Notes under the pieces: generated by a model
The model's database searches: none
Told to the model about the DNA's origin: nothing
The model's input: only the letters and a program-made list of their open reading frames with translations
Assembly: GCA_949987565.1 (NCBI GenBank)
Contig: OX465102.1
Span: 11,858,763-11,922,762, forward strand
Length of the DNA stretch: 64,000 bases
Source: Luidia sarsii
Taxonomy: Eukaryota > Echinodermata > Asteroidea > Paxillosida > Luidiidae
Direction: 5' to 3'
Position numbers and translations under genes: made by a program
In this document: positions 10,208-22,000 of the stretch, piece by piece
Position numbering within the stretch: the stretch's first letter is position 1
Layout: the number at the start of each line of letters is the position of its first letter

Positions 10208-13200
10208 TGGAATGGTCCGTTACTATAGCAACCGTTAATGGTTGTGACTTCGCCAAGCAGTTGAGCATATGCCCGGGGATTAAGTTTCACTGTCGAGAGT
10301 ACGTACATGTACTTCATCAAACACCTGGAAATGCGAGGGAACAAACAGGTAATTTATATGCAGTTTGGGCTCAACTTATTTATGGGACTAATTAGGTAGG
10401 CAATTACAGCGGGCACTAATAAAAGATGGGAAATGGTCACGACGTACATGCATGTACACGTATGATTTTAAACCACTGTTGCACAACATGTGCTCAACGG
10501 ATCCAGAGCACAGCGTAACGTTCGTATGCCTAAACCACGTAAACATCTTCAAGTACAGTGTCCTGGGGTCAATGATAGCATCTCAGTTCCTCCTATAGCC
10601 TGGAGATTTCTGGATCTGTAGCAGCTAATCGGTTTCTACCGCAGACATAACAACCCATGATTACGGACTATAGCGGGCGCCAGACTGAATGCCATAAAGT
10701 CTGCCATCTTATGACAAATAATTGTGGGTGGAAGTTACATGTATAGGCCCTTTACGAATCTATGGATCAGCTGCCGATTTCAAGGAACACCAAATGTTAC
10801 GTACGCAACACTTCGTTGCGTAACTTAGCCTACACAACATTTTGCCGCATTTGCTAAATATTTGCTGAAAAGAGTCCTTGTGGCGCAACTTTCGCAGCAT
10901 TTGTAAGTTGCACTAACTCACGCAACCTTTCTTGGAATCGGCTGCATTGTAGGCTCGGGCTAAGACTTTGTCTCCGTCTTACAAAACCTTAACATCCAAG
11001 ATGTGATTCAATTATTGTCACCAAATTTGAAGGTTTGAAGTACAGAGCATTCACCAAGAAACTGGGGCTTGTTTCATATAGATGCCTGTGACATTATAAT
11101 GGGTAAGAGAAATAAGACCGAAGCCTATAAGCTGGAGCCTAAGCCTTCATTTCGTACAGTACAGTACAGTACAGTTTATAGGTCCTCATTTTGAAGCTTT
11201 AGGCTTCATATGAGTCAGGACTCCTAGGAGTCTGGTGAAACCAGTCTTCGACTGTGTTTCTCTTTTAATCTGCTCAATAGAAAGATCACCCAGTAGTCCT
11301 GAGATACCTATCCAGGGATCTCGATAGTATGGGACTCTAGGGATAAAAAATAAACTAAGCTTGGTCAAATTTGTATTTTCCCTACGACATTATAATTATG
11401 AGCTATGTATTTCAGATACTGGACATTAATATAATCCCGTAGTGGTTGACTTTTGTTATGCGCTCTAGATCAATATTAGCAAAGAAAAGGGCATGATTAA
11501 TTTCACTTTCTACTAGTGATGGTTTCCTGCGGAATCCATCCTTGATCATTCGCCTTAGAAAACCATACCAATTACTTTCAAGCCTTCTTTCTCACTTGGC
11601 CTCCAGCATTGGGTAGCATATGCTAGTCTAGGACGAACACATGCTTCAAGTATTTTAGTCCGAATGGGCATATGTACTTCCCTGTCACAAAGGACCCCCT
11701 TGAGTTCATAAAATTTAGCTGTAGCCTTAGCAATTCTTTGGTCAGTGGAATTTCTACCATCATTGAAGATGGTGTGGCCAAGATAGCAAAATTCAGACAC
11801 ATTTCCAAGTTCAGTACCATCAATGACAAGATTTATGTCACTCGTAGATGTATTAAATTGCATCACTTTAGTTTTTTGAAAGAAATTGTTAAGCCAAAAC
11901 GTTTACAAGTGGTGTTCATTATATTCATAATTCCCTGTGCCTAAGCAATGCTCATACAAAATAAAACAAAATCATTGGCATACAAGAGCCACCGCACTAT
12001 TTCAACTCCATTCATTTTCTTGGTTTTCCTTTGTTCCCTGTTCGTGCATTCGCTAGGAATACGGTAATCAAAGGAGACACCCCATCCACCTGGATATTTT
12101 CTGTCAATAGCCTCTGCACACACTTTCAGGACAAAATCAAAATAGAAGTTAAACAATGTTGGACTTTCTAGGTCTCCCTGTCTACAGCCAGATAAAATAT
12201 CAAACTTTAATTTAGTCCCAGCAATACATGCAGTTGTACCATCATATAATTTTCTGAGAATGTACACAAGAAGTTTGGCACCGGTGCGTAGTTCTAAAAC
12301 CCGAAACAAAAAATCTCTCATACGCCGCTGTTAAGTCAACAAAGACTAAAACAAGAGGCCCAGCATGCTTTTGAATAACATTCTTGATGACAAAGATTGT
12401 ATCCACAGTTGACCGACCTTTTCTAAAACCAAACTGGGATTCAGAAATTACACGAGGGACCATTTTACTAAGATTTGATCCAATAGACAGTGCCCGGTAG
12501 TTTTCTGCTAGAGACTTCAAACCCTTTTTGTAGAGGCAAACTACCTTCATAGCAAGCCAAGACTCTGGGACAGCCACTAGAGACCAGACAAGAGAAGTCA
12601 GCATGGTTAAATATACAAGAAGATTTTTGCTACTATGGTACTTCATCCCTTCACAATGAAGATTATCTGTACCAGCAGATTTATTATTCTTAAATGTTTT
12701 AACTACTTCAGCAATTTCATCAAGGTTAGGCGGATCTTCGTTTACTTCAACCTGTGTATCAAACAAATAATCATAACTATTTGGATGTTCTAACTCAGGT
12801 GGTATGTCAATAACCTTTTCAGAGAAGTGCTTTTTGAAATGCTTTGTTAACTTTTCTTTTGAGATGGTGATTTTTGAGGTCATAGAGTGCATAGATTGGG
12901 TCTTAGCAAGTTGGAATTCCTTCTCAACCTGTCTTGCCTCTGGTGCAGTGTTTATAGCAACGGCTTTTTCATGAAGATATTGATCTTTTAAAAATTTTCT
13001 CTTCATACGAATTTGCTTTTGAAGAGCCCTATTTTTTGGATTTTTATGCAGCTTGCTCATTAGATTTTGGAGTTCTTGATCTTGCCAGGGTTAAGGTTCA
13101 GAAGATTTAACAGGAATGATTTCTGGACAAACATCTTCTAGCGAATCTTGTATCGCTACCATTATATCATCTGCTATTTGTTCCAAGTCATTTGGAATGG

Positions 13201-13288
13201 CCACATAGTTGCATTATAAGATATAGGCCTAGAATCAGCGCTCACGAAAGCATTATTATTTCACGGCCAATATTATTTCTTGCTTCCG
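10208..13288. repeat. Local duplication block B, copy 2 (split by a LINE)
   Basis: 10208-11157 and 13203-13288 together align with 6806-7860. The intervening ~2.04 kb (11158-13200) is a LINE inserted after the duplication. Confidence 0.85.
11158..13200 (-). pseudogene. 5'-truncated non-LTR retrotransposon, reverse transcriptase pseudogene
   Basis: Read from 13200 down to 11158 this is the linker and reverse transcriptase of a LINE ORF2. The open segments 13060-12242, 12321-11941 and 11866-11555 belong to one protein. Visible RT landmarks are KNNKSAGTDNLHCEGMK (finger), SQFGFRKGRSTVDTI, FVDLTAAYE (motif A), GCRQGDLESPTLFN (motif B), WLLYANDFVLF (motif C, Asn in place of the first catalytic Asp of YADD), FGLTISFKKTKVMQF, and CYLGHTIFNDG with YATQCW at the C-terminus. 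It is broken by an upstream in-frame TAA near 13090, a frameshift after motif A near 12325 and a TAG near 11941. The 3' end is a (CTGTA)n microsatellite, as in several LINE clades. Not functional. Confidence 0.9.
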
Positions 13289-13455
13289 AGTCCCATATGG
13301 TGTCTTAATAAGGTTGAGAGGTCTGTGGATATTTTAGGCCTAATCCTATTATGAATATCAGTTTTCGTTATGAATTTTTTTTTAATATTCCAGGGCAATG
13401 TAGGCATATTTGTTTCAAAACATTGTAAACATTAATGCAAACAGCTGATATTTAT
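13289..13455. repeat. Duplicate of 9985-10195
   Basis: Same phrases as the partner, with small deletions (the GATGGCCAGAGC segment is missing here). Confidence 0.7.
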
Positions 13456-14150
13456 ATAAAGAGATCATAATTATTTTTGTAGACCTTTTTCTTGGAAGCT
13501 GGAACCGTTATTCAATCCTAAGGAAATCTCCTGGCCAACGAGGAATTAATTTTTAGACCCATACTCCCTCTAAAAAGAAAACAAATATTTACCACTTCCG
13601 AATTGAACCGTTGATTGCAAAAAACACTATGCCAGACATTGCACTCGTGTTCAAAGAGCGGGCCACATTAATGGTATACCTGTTTTGGAAAACACCCATA
13701 GGCCTAAAACCACGTTCGATTAATGACCTACACAGTGTCCATACTGATTGGGCGTGGGTTGGGGAGCGAAGCCACGCAGAAGCATTTAACCATGAGCTGC
13801 CGTAAATGTACATCTCCAGGGATCAAGTCGACTAGTTTGGGAAGGCGATCTATATAGCCTATATATAGGGTAGCCAAGGTGGTAAGAGCACTGCAAAGCA
13901 AAGCCAGAGATCTCAGGTTTTTGGCCATTTAAATCAAAACAAAACACTTGTTCAGAAGTTTTTTCTTGTTTGTTTGACTCACACAAAAATACAGATTTAA
14001 TTATACAAATGTATATTCAAAAAAGTGCAAGCGCTTTATGTGATCCCTGAACTGCTCAGTCAGATTGACACCAATTGGTAGTTTGCAGCTGAATGAAAAC
14101 GATGGCGAGAACCCTGGAGATATAATAATACATGTAGGCCTACGGCGATT
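13456..14150. other. Unassigned sequence with a SINE-like piece
   Basis: Positions 13830-13925 hold a degraded SINE (TTTGGGAAGGC, GTAGCCAAGGTGGTAAGAGC, CCAGAGATCTCAGG). No gene is supported elsewhere in the stretch. Confidence 0.4.
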
Positions 14151-14154
14151 ATAG

Positions 14155-14230
14155 GTTGAATGCTTCTGACTGGCGCCCTCACCCAGGCAAAGACTAGCTG
14201 ACTTTTTGGGAGGCTACCATTATTTTTTAT
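14155..14230 (+). repeat. SINE 5' module (solo)
   Basis: GGTTGAATGCTTCTGACTGG and GGCAAAGACTAGCTGACTTT match the leader that precedes the tRNA-like head at 16533 and 63690. Confidence 0.5.
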
Positions 14231-14239
14231 CAAGAGGAA

Positions 14240-14352
14240 GGTCAGGAGACTGACGACGGTACACACTACCCGAAACGTTGAGTTACCGGCTCTTTTCAGA
14301 GCCACACTCCTTCTTGAAAGAGAATTCTGTGCTACATGGTGTCACCGCAAAC
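14240..14352 (+). repeat. Interspersed repeat with a GGCTCTTTTCAGAGCC hairpin
   Basis: The order ACGTTGAGTTACC, hairpin, ACATGGTGTCACCGCAAACC recurs at 60150-60242. Inverted fragments lie at 4211-4275, 20498-20560, 25515-25640 and 33768-33835. The class is unknown. Confidence 0.6.
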
Positions 14353-14494
14353 CTTCCTCTGACTTCTGATTATATCTCCACCATGAAAACCTTCAAGTCT
14401 TATCTATCAAATTTATCTTCAAGGATCGGTTTTTCTTCTTATAGATAACATTAACAGTGATGTTTTGTTTGGCATGGTTAGAGGTACGGATACG

Positions 14495-14585
14495 TTTGGT
14501 TCAGATAACGCAGATGGTGAGAGCGATGGTACGCAAAACCAGAGGTCTCTGGTTCAAGTCCTGGTCCAGTCAAAGTTTTCTTTGG
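14495..14585 (+). repeat. tRNA-derived SINE head
   Basis: Box-A-like GATGGTGAGAGCG, TACGCAAAACCAGAGGTCTC and box-B-like GGTTCAAGTCC, followed by the TCCAGTCAAAGTTTTCTTTG tail. The same tail follows every copy in the window. Confidence 0.65.
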
Positions 14586-14689
14586 CATTTTCTCTTCAAA
14601 ATGGGGGCGCGATCCCTGGAAATACGTGTACGGCAAGTAATTTTTTCAAAGTCCCTATATTTATTCGTTTGACTTAATTTTGCCATTAC

Positions 14690-16190
14690 ATTGTTGCCCC
14701 CCCCCCCAATGTTAATACTGAGACAATGACACTATGGTACTCCTTTCTGCACTCACATAATTTTGTTATTATAATAGAATGATTCCTTTCACTTTTGAAC
14801 ATCTCCAATTTATTATAGCAAATGGTTAAGATACAGTAATTGAATTGAATTAAATTGAATTATCATGCACATTATATAGTCTGCATGCATTATATAATAA
14901 TCCAACTGAACTGTAATTAGATGATTAAATCATACAGATCTGCCATTTTAAAAACATATCATTAGCCCCCCCCAAAAAAAAAAAAAAAAAAACGAAAAAA
15001 AAAACCAAACAAGAGTGAAAATATTGGCCAGGTACAGGAATAAGTTTGATACTGAATGAAACTTGTGCACAAACAAATGTCCATTTGACTTCCAATAATT
15101 ATGCCCATATTGGGAAGCCATCATGTTTGGAGAGAAGGTAGGGTGCTAAACTTGCAGCTTTCCTAAATTTATCCAAGGGTATAGTCTGGTGCTTGCTCAC
15201 AAGCCGCAGTGAGTGGAAACCTGGGCCCATTTCCAAAACCCGTCTTGGGCTTCGGCTCTGGCTTCGTCTCTGTTATCCAAAAGCTGAAATCACATGTAGG
15301 TTGCAATTATTGGTTGCAGTTGAAGCTTCGAATTAATTTTCAAAATGCAGTGTAATTAACGTTCAAAAACAAAGGCCACCAGTTTCCATGACTTGAAAGA
15401 AAGAAAGACAAAGCCAGAGCCTGAGCCAGGTTTTGGGAAAAGGGCCCTGGACTGATCGAGCAGGGCAAACCCTCATTGAATTATATTCTCCTTGACGCAA
15501 AACATCATGTTATATCTGACATATAAAACATGGACAAAAAAACTAAACCAATTTTTGATGAAAACTGCAGTCCAAATGCAAGACATTATATAGGGTACCA
15601 TGTCTATGAATAAATTACGAACTGTGCAAACTTTAATATTCATACAGTGCTTGGAAATGTTTAAAACAGCTCTAATTCCTGAAAGAATATTCATTTGTTG
15701 TCTAAAAACAATTGTACACAGCTCCAATTTGTCCAAATTAGGGCAATGTTTCGCAACTTATACTAAAAATACTCTTGTCTACATAGGTCCCAAAATATTC
15801 AGATTGATATCAACATTGGAAATGTTTAACACTGCTCTGATATATGCCTGTCAAAAATGTTTATTATTATGCCGACAATCGTGCAGTCTTCAAATGTACA
15901 GCCCAAACGTACACGTTCGTAGTGCTTGAAAATGTTTCAAATTCTGTCGTCATTGGAGCATTTCCTAAAATTCATCCCTCAATTTTCCCAAGCAGCACCG
16001 CATAACTCATTCTATCATATTTTACTAATGATTCAGATGTCCACATCTTAACCAAGCAATTGCCAAACTATATAAAAACTCTTGACGATACTTCAACATT
16101 TCACTAACCATGCATAACGTTGACAAACCTGTTTAAATTTGCGCTATACATGTACAGACAATCAGCACTGAATTAAGCCATGAGGAAATC
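14690..16190. other. AT-rich intergenic stretch, no gene seen
   Basis: Contains a C run near 14697 and an A run near 14970-15005. Short ORFs here lack family features and plausible splice structure. Confidence 0.5.
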
Positions 16191-16369
16191 TGGTGAAGAT
16201 GGAATATACATACATGTATATAGGAAGTAAAAGGTTTTGGGGGGTCCTTCAAGACATAAATTATTTCTATCGTACAACCTTCCGTCAAATGATAAATTCA
16301 TGCTCTGATTATAAAACATCTGATTCTTCAAATATTCTTGCCTTTAAATTCTCAATATTAAGGTCCAAC

Positions 16370-16430
16370 AAAGTTACAGGTTGCGACCTTTCAATCCTAG
16401 CAGGACCTTTCTCAAAGGCAAGACAAGAAC
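16370..16430. repeat. Fragment of the GACGTTTCGATCC hairpin repeat
   Basis: GGTTGCGACCTTTCAATCCT with AGCAGGACCTTTCTCAAAGGC matches one arm of the hairpins at 44213 and 47339. Further single arms are at 26680, 26812 and 41270. Confidence 0.6.
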
Positions 16431-16532
16431 TGAAAGGAAGGGGGATGTATAATTGGATTGTTATCTTACATTATATCCTGAATTGCGTTTAATTATGTAA
16501 TTATATTTGACATAATGTTTAATTCTTCATGG

Positions 16533-16690
16533 TTGAACTGCTTCTGACTGGTGCCCACCAGCCCAGCAAAGCCTACATGTAGTTGACTAGTTGGTAAGGC
16601 CACCATCTAAGGGTGTAGCTCAGAGGGGAAGAGCGCTGGTATGCAAAACCAGAGTGGGTTCAAATCCTAGTCCAGTCAAAGTTTCCTTGG
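16533..16690 (+). repeat. tRNA-derived SINE, best-preserved + strand copy
   Basis: A leader (CTTCTGACTGG, AGTTGACTAG, AAGGCCACCATCTAAGGG) is followed by box A TAGCTCAGAGGG at 16616-16627, GAGCGCTGGTATGCAAAACC, box B GGTTCAAATCC at 16658-16668 and the CCAGTCAAAG tail. Pol III promoter boxes are intact by eye. The same unit recurs around ten times in the window, so this is a SINE and not a tRNA gene. Confidence 0.75.
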
Positions 16691-16699
16691 ATCTTTTCA

Positions 16700-18080
16700 A
16701 TAAATATATATCTAAATGTATGGGGTGGTGGGTACAGGAAGATGCCTTGAGAGGCAATGCTTTTTTAAACGGATGATAGCCTGTCTTGTTCTTGGGATAA
16801 AATCTCGAACCTGAGAAGTACGGGTCCAGATATTCTGACACCACGTTCACTCGGGTGTGGGATCCGAGGAAAGGCATTCTTCTTTACACGGTCTGTGTGC
16901 AGCGTGCAGTGTGGGTACGGGAGCCTCAAAGTGCCATACGTGGCAAGGAGGGAGATCAAGAGGACAGTCAAGCAGTAGGGGAGGGATCAACTAGGGGAGG
17001 GATCAATGAGGACAAGATCAACAGAGCATCAAAGAGATGGAGGTGAAACTGTCAAGTGCCTTTCAGAAGGGCATCAGGGCAAAAGAAGGTCACTAAGGTC
17101 ATTTTTTTTGTAAAGACCCATTAGATTTGATTTTGTAGTTTGTACACTCTTCAATCCAATCCTCAATATGTGTTCACATAATTATCACGCCATGCATGCT
17201 GAAGTAATAACTAATTGCAAAACAAAAAGCCATAAAAAGGGACCAGATGGAATTTGGTCCCAGCACCAGGGTGCGACTTGATCTCAGCGTCTGAACGCAC
17301 TTATGCCCTTTTGCCTGGCACTAGACTCTGTCAGCAAAAAAAAAAATCCTATTTGTATTTTGTCCTTGGTCGCTTTGCCTTTGAGAGAGGTCCCGTGACG
17401 ACCGACACTTTGGGTCGGATGAATACATCAATCATGACAATCCGAGTACCATTGCACATACCCCACCAGTTGACAAAACCTTTGGTTCCGATAATTTCAT
17501 TATGTACAACATTTACAAGGGAGCACCACTGTGAACCACTGTGATCGATTGCAGAGACCTTAATACGAGACTGGATATATATAAAGGAGTTCAAATTGTT
17601 AGCCACCGTCAATACTGGTACCTGGTTCAAATTGATTTTCCCTTCATGACAAGACTGCGGCAAATTCCTATTGTGAGGCTAAGTACGTACATGCATACGG
17701 GAATAAAATAAACACAATAAACCCTTTTTAAAATCACTCTTTGGGAAGGCCACAATCTAAGGACTACTGTAAACAGCCCTTCTTAAACAATTTCACAAAG
17801 TGAAACGGCCTGACATCAAATTTAGAGAGGTCATTACCTATGCATTGACTAGTTTATACCATACATGTAGCATATCACACACACAGAGCAAAACATCTTT
17901 TGGTAAGGGATACAATTTCATATTTCTTAAGGTGCTCCACTAAAAAGAGTTCAGAATGAATAAGATCCCCACAAAGTTGGGCCTGGAGGATGTGAAAGAT
18001 AATTAATGGTAAAACTAACATCATAACCGATGGTCAGGAGACTTTGCTAGTCTAGGCTGGCAGTCTACCTCTGACAGGGA
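16700..18080. other. Intergenic sequence, no supported gene
   Basis: A solo SINE arm (TTTGGGAAGGCCACAATCTAAGG) lies near 17740. The small ORFs have no recognisable domain. Confidence 0.45.
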
Positions 18081-18084
18081 TCGA

Positions 18085-18765
18085 TACTTGAGCCTAGGTA
18101 CATGTAGCTTCAGAATAGTCACCCCTCCTGGTTCTGTTTGTCAGCCTTGGCTGGCAGTCAACTGCCAAAATGGATGCAGGCTCATGCCTTGTTTCAGACT
18201 ATGTAGTCACCCCTCCCAGTTCTATAAGTCAGCCTTGGCTGGCAGTCTACCTCCAACAGGGATGGAGGCTTGTTCCTTGCTTCAGACTAGTCACCCCTCC
18301 AAGTTCTATTTGTCAGCCTTGGCAGGCTGTCTACCACCAATAGACATGGAGGCTTGTGCCCTATTTCAGACTAGTCATCCCTCCAAGTTCTATTTGTCAG
18401 CCTTGGCTGGCAGTCTACCACCAACAGGGATGGAGGCTTGTTCCTTGCTTCAGACTTGTCACCCCTCCAAGTTCTATTTGTCAGCCTTGGCAGGCTGTCT
18501 ACCACCAATAGGGATTGAGGCTTGTGCCCTATTTCAGACTAGTCACCCCTCCAAGTTCTATTTGTCAGCCTTGGCTGGCAGTCTACCACCAATAGGGATG
18601 GAGGCTTGTTCCTTGCTTCAGACTAGTCACCCCTCCAAGTTCTATTTGTCAGCCTTGGCTGGCAGTCTACCACCAATAGGGATGGAGGCTTGTGCCTTGC
18701 TTCAGACTAGTCACCCCTCCCATTTCTATTTGTCGTGCGTTGGCTGGATGTCTACCACCAATAGG
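18085..18765. repeat. 84-bp minisatellite, about 8 copies
   Basis: The phrase AGTCACCCCTCCAAGTTCTA recurs every 84 bp (18289, 18373, 18457 and so on). Because 84 is divisible by 3, one frame stays open for 251 codons as a 28-residue repeat, but there is no family match or coding signal. The array begins 160 bp beyond the LAPTM-like stop codon, so it probably lies in that gene's 3' UTR or flank. Confidence 0.92.
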
Positions 18766-18924
18766 GATGGGAAATCATTCTTTAAGTATTTTGATAAAAT
18801 CTATGCTTTCCTCCAGAAAAATAATAATAAAATGTCCCATTAGTACAGAAACTGCCCCGTAATCTTCCTCTTGTTGAGGCTGGAAGATTTCTCAATAATT
18901 GAAGTCTTTGGCAATTTCAACAGA

Positions 18925-19008
18925 CTAGGGGTTTGGTTCCTGTGAGTGATTGCCACTTGAGTTGGTCTGCGGATAAAGACTTGTGTAGGCAGGAGGTCCC
19001 ACGCTTGT
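18925..19008 (-). CDS. LAPTM-like terminal exon with PPAY motif
   Basis: Acceptor ACTAGCCAG/ACA with a weak pyrimidine tract, then 27 codons (TSVGPPAYTSLYPQTNSSGN and a short end) and TAG at 18927-18925. The phase fits exon 6, and the PPAY motif fits LAPTM tails. The weak acceptor makes this the least certain exon. The preceding intron contains the 63-68-bp minisatellite. Confidence 0.55.
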   Translation of the reverse strand, partial: TSVGPPAYTSLYPQTNSSGNHSQEPNP

Positions 19009-22000
19009 CTGGCTAGTATCGATGGTGACGTCAGTCTTCTCTGATTGGCTGATCTCAGGGACCTGCCGCCACAACAAAATTCAAGTGGCAAGAAATGATG
19101 ATTTCCATTTTATAATGGTCATATTTGTTACACATAAAGTCGGGTGGTTGCTCGCTCGACATTGTCACTACCGTCCACATTTGTCTGTTCTGTCAAGAGG
19201 TTGCTCACCTCAGTGAAAAAACAACATTGCCACTGCCATCTACAAATTATCTGCTCTGTCAGGTGGTTGCTCACCTGAACGAGACACGGCATTGCCACCA
19301 CCTACCAGCGGTACATTTGTCTATTCTGTCAGATGGTTGCTCACCTCAGTGAGAAATGGCACTGCCACCACCTACTACAATTGTGTGTTCTGTCTGTCAG
19401 GTGGTTGCTCCCCTCAGTGAAAAATGGCACTGCCACCACCTGCTACATTTGTCTGTCTGTCAGGTGGTTGCTCACCTCACAAGACACAGCATTGCAACTG
19501 CTTTCCATATTTGTCAGGTCTGTCAGGTGGTTGCTCGCCTCAGCGAGAAATGGCATTACCACCACCTACTACAATTGTCTGTTCTGTCAAATGGTTGCTC
19601 ACCTCAGCGAGAAATGGCATTGCCACCACCTGCTGCATTTGTATGTCTGTCAGGTGGTTGCTCACCTCAGCGAGAAATGGCATTACCACCACCTACTACA
19701 ATTGTCTGTTCTGTCAGGTGGTTGCTCACCTCAGCGAGAAATGGCATTGCCACCACCTGCTGCATTTGTATGTCTGTCAGGTGGTTGCTCACCTCAGCGA
19801 GAAATGGCATTGCCACCACCTGCTGCATTTGTATGTCTGTCAGGTGGTTGCTCACCTCAGCGAGAAATGGCATTGCCACCACCTGCTGCATTTGTATGTC
19901 TGTCAGGTGGTTGCTCACCTCGCAAGACACAGCATTGTAACTGCCTTCCACATTTGTCAGGTCTGTCAGGTGGTTGCTAACTTCAGCGAGAAATGGCATT
20001 GCCACCACCTACTACAATTGTCTGTTCTGTCAGGTGGTTGTTCACCTCAGTGGAAAATGGCATTGCCACCCCCTGCTACAATTGTCTGTTCTGTCAGGTG
20101 GTTGCTCACCTCGCAAGACATTGCAACTGCCTTCCACATTTGTCAGGTCTGTCAGGTGGTTGCTCACCTCAGTGGAAAATGGCACTGCCACCACCTACTA
20201 CAATTGTCTGTCTGTCAGGTGGTTGCTCACCTCAGCCGGACACAGAATTGCCACCACCTTCTACATTTGCCAGTCTGTTCAGGTCCCAACATGCCCATCA
20301 AGGCAAGACAGAACAATCAACATTGCATTGCCCACTCACCCTGATGGTATAATTGGCCCTTATTTGGGCTCTGCCATCCCGCAGTTCCTGATAGTAAGAG
20401 AATACGCACAGCCAGCACATCACCTGAGGGAATAAAACAAACACAGTTAGGCCTAAGTACTTTCGAAAACCCAAACTGAAAGTCCCTAAATTTGAGGTTT
20501 GTGGTGACACCATGTAAAGGGTTGCTCTTCTGAGAGTGTGGATCAGTACAGAACCGGAGGGTTTTACTGAATGTTTCAAACATTGTGCTCTGTTTGTCTA
20601 CAAGAGAAAGAGTCCCCACTTCTCTGTTTGATTTTTTTTCTTTAAATTTTTCTCCCTCTAATCCCTTCCCTACTCACTGCCCCTACCCTTTGATCTCATC
20701 CTAGTCTGTCTATCAGCTAACCTCCTTCAATCCCCTTTCTACTCCCTGCCCCTTGCCATTGATGTCATCCTAGTCTATCAGTGTTCCTCCTTCAATCCCT
20801 TCCCTTCTCCCTGCCCCTTCCCTTTGATCTTGCCCTAGTCTGTCTATCAGCTATCCTCCTTCAATCCCTTTCCTACTCCCTTTCCCATTGCCTTTGATCT
20901 CATCCTAGTCTATCAGTGTTCCTCCTTCAATCCCTTCCCTACTCCCTACCCCTTGCCTTTGATCTCACCCTAGTCTGTCTACCAGCTTTCCTCCTTCAAT
21001 CCCCTCCTGACTATTTGGGAAGGCCACAGCCCAAGGGTGGATATCTCAGGTGGTTACAGTGCTGGTAAATGACTGCGAGCCAGAGACCTCCGGTCGGTTT
21101 CCCCAAACCCATCGTAACTTACGACCAATCACAAGACGATGAGCGATGCACAGACAGCATACATTGCATCGCAACTGACGGTGGGCTACTCATCATAAGT
21201 TGAGTTAAGATGCATTGTATGGCTCTGTGAAATCTGCCCCTGCGTCCGACTATGAAATCCCGGGCCTATTTTGGGGAAACGACTTTGCATCCTGGCAAAA
21301 ACGGGGGTGTCCGTCAACTTTGCTTCGGTGCCCGTACAAAAGGACGGGTCTTCTCAGGGACTCTGGAGCTGATGACCTTTGGGTCTGTGAAACGGTGAGT
21401 AAGAGCATTCAGAGACTTACATCGGCCGCCAAGAAGACAACGGCGAGAGTCATCTCAAACATGCTCCCCGCTTCTGCTGTCAGAAACTGTCAACAAAATC
21501 AATCAAGGGGTAAAAAGAAAGAAGAAATTGTGAGAAAGCCATCATTTTATATTCCTTTGAATTGTTTGCGGATTTTGATTTGCTGTTTCCATTCAGATGC
21601 AATAATTATGCAAACAAAGTTGCCAACTTCTTACTGACTGAATTGACCAAAATGCTAACATCAAGGATTAATTCATTCATTTGCCTGACAGTGACAGCCA
21701 CTGACTAGTGGCCAATGTGTTTGGCTGACAGCCACTGACTAGTGGCCAATGTGTTTGGCTGACAGCCACTGAATAGTGGCCAATGTGTTTGGCTGACAGC
21801 CACTGACTAGTGGCCAATGTGTTTGGCTGACAGCCACTGACTAGTGGCCAATGTGTTTGGCTAACAACCACTACCGGGGGTAGCTTGTGGCCATTTTTGA
21901 GGGCTGACAGCCATTGGCTAGAGGTCGATGAAGAAGCACAATATCAGCGGGACCATCTTACTAGAGCCAACACAGAGAGAAGACAGACGATGACCTGCAG

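Noticed and set aside
11555..13060. Functional host reverse transcriptase gene
   Set aside because: Frame breaks, a YAND catalytic motif and a clean insertion into a duplicated block show a dead LINE.
16610..16690. tRNA gene with intact A and B boxes
   Set aside because: The same sequence with the same non-tRNA leader and tail recurs many times, and the cloverleaf 3' half is not tRNA-like, so it is a SINE.
18088..18843. 251-codon ORF with a 28-residue repeat
   Set aside because: The frame is open only because the minisatellite period is 84 bp. There is no start context, splice structure or family match.
19333..20435. Several overlapping 150-306-codon ORFs on both strands
   Set aside because: All follow the 63-68-bp array in different frames simultaneously, which is expected of a 3n-period repeat and not of a gene.
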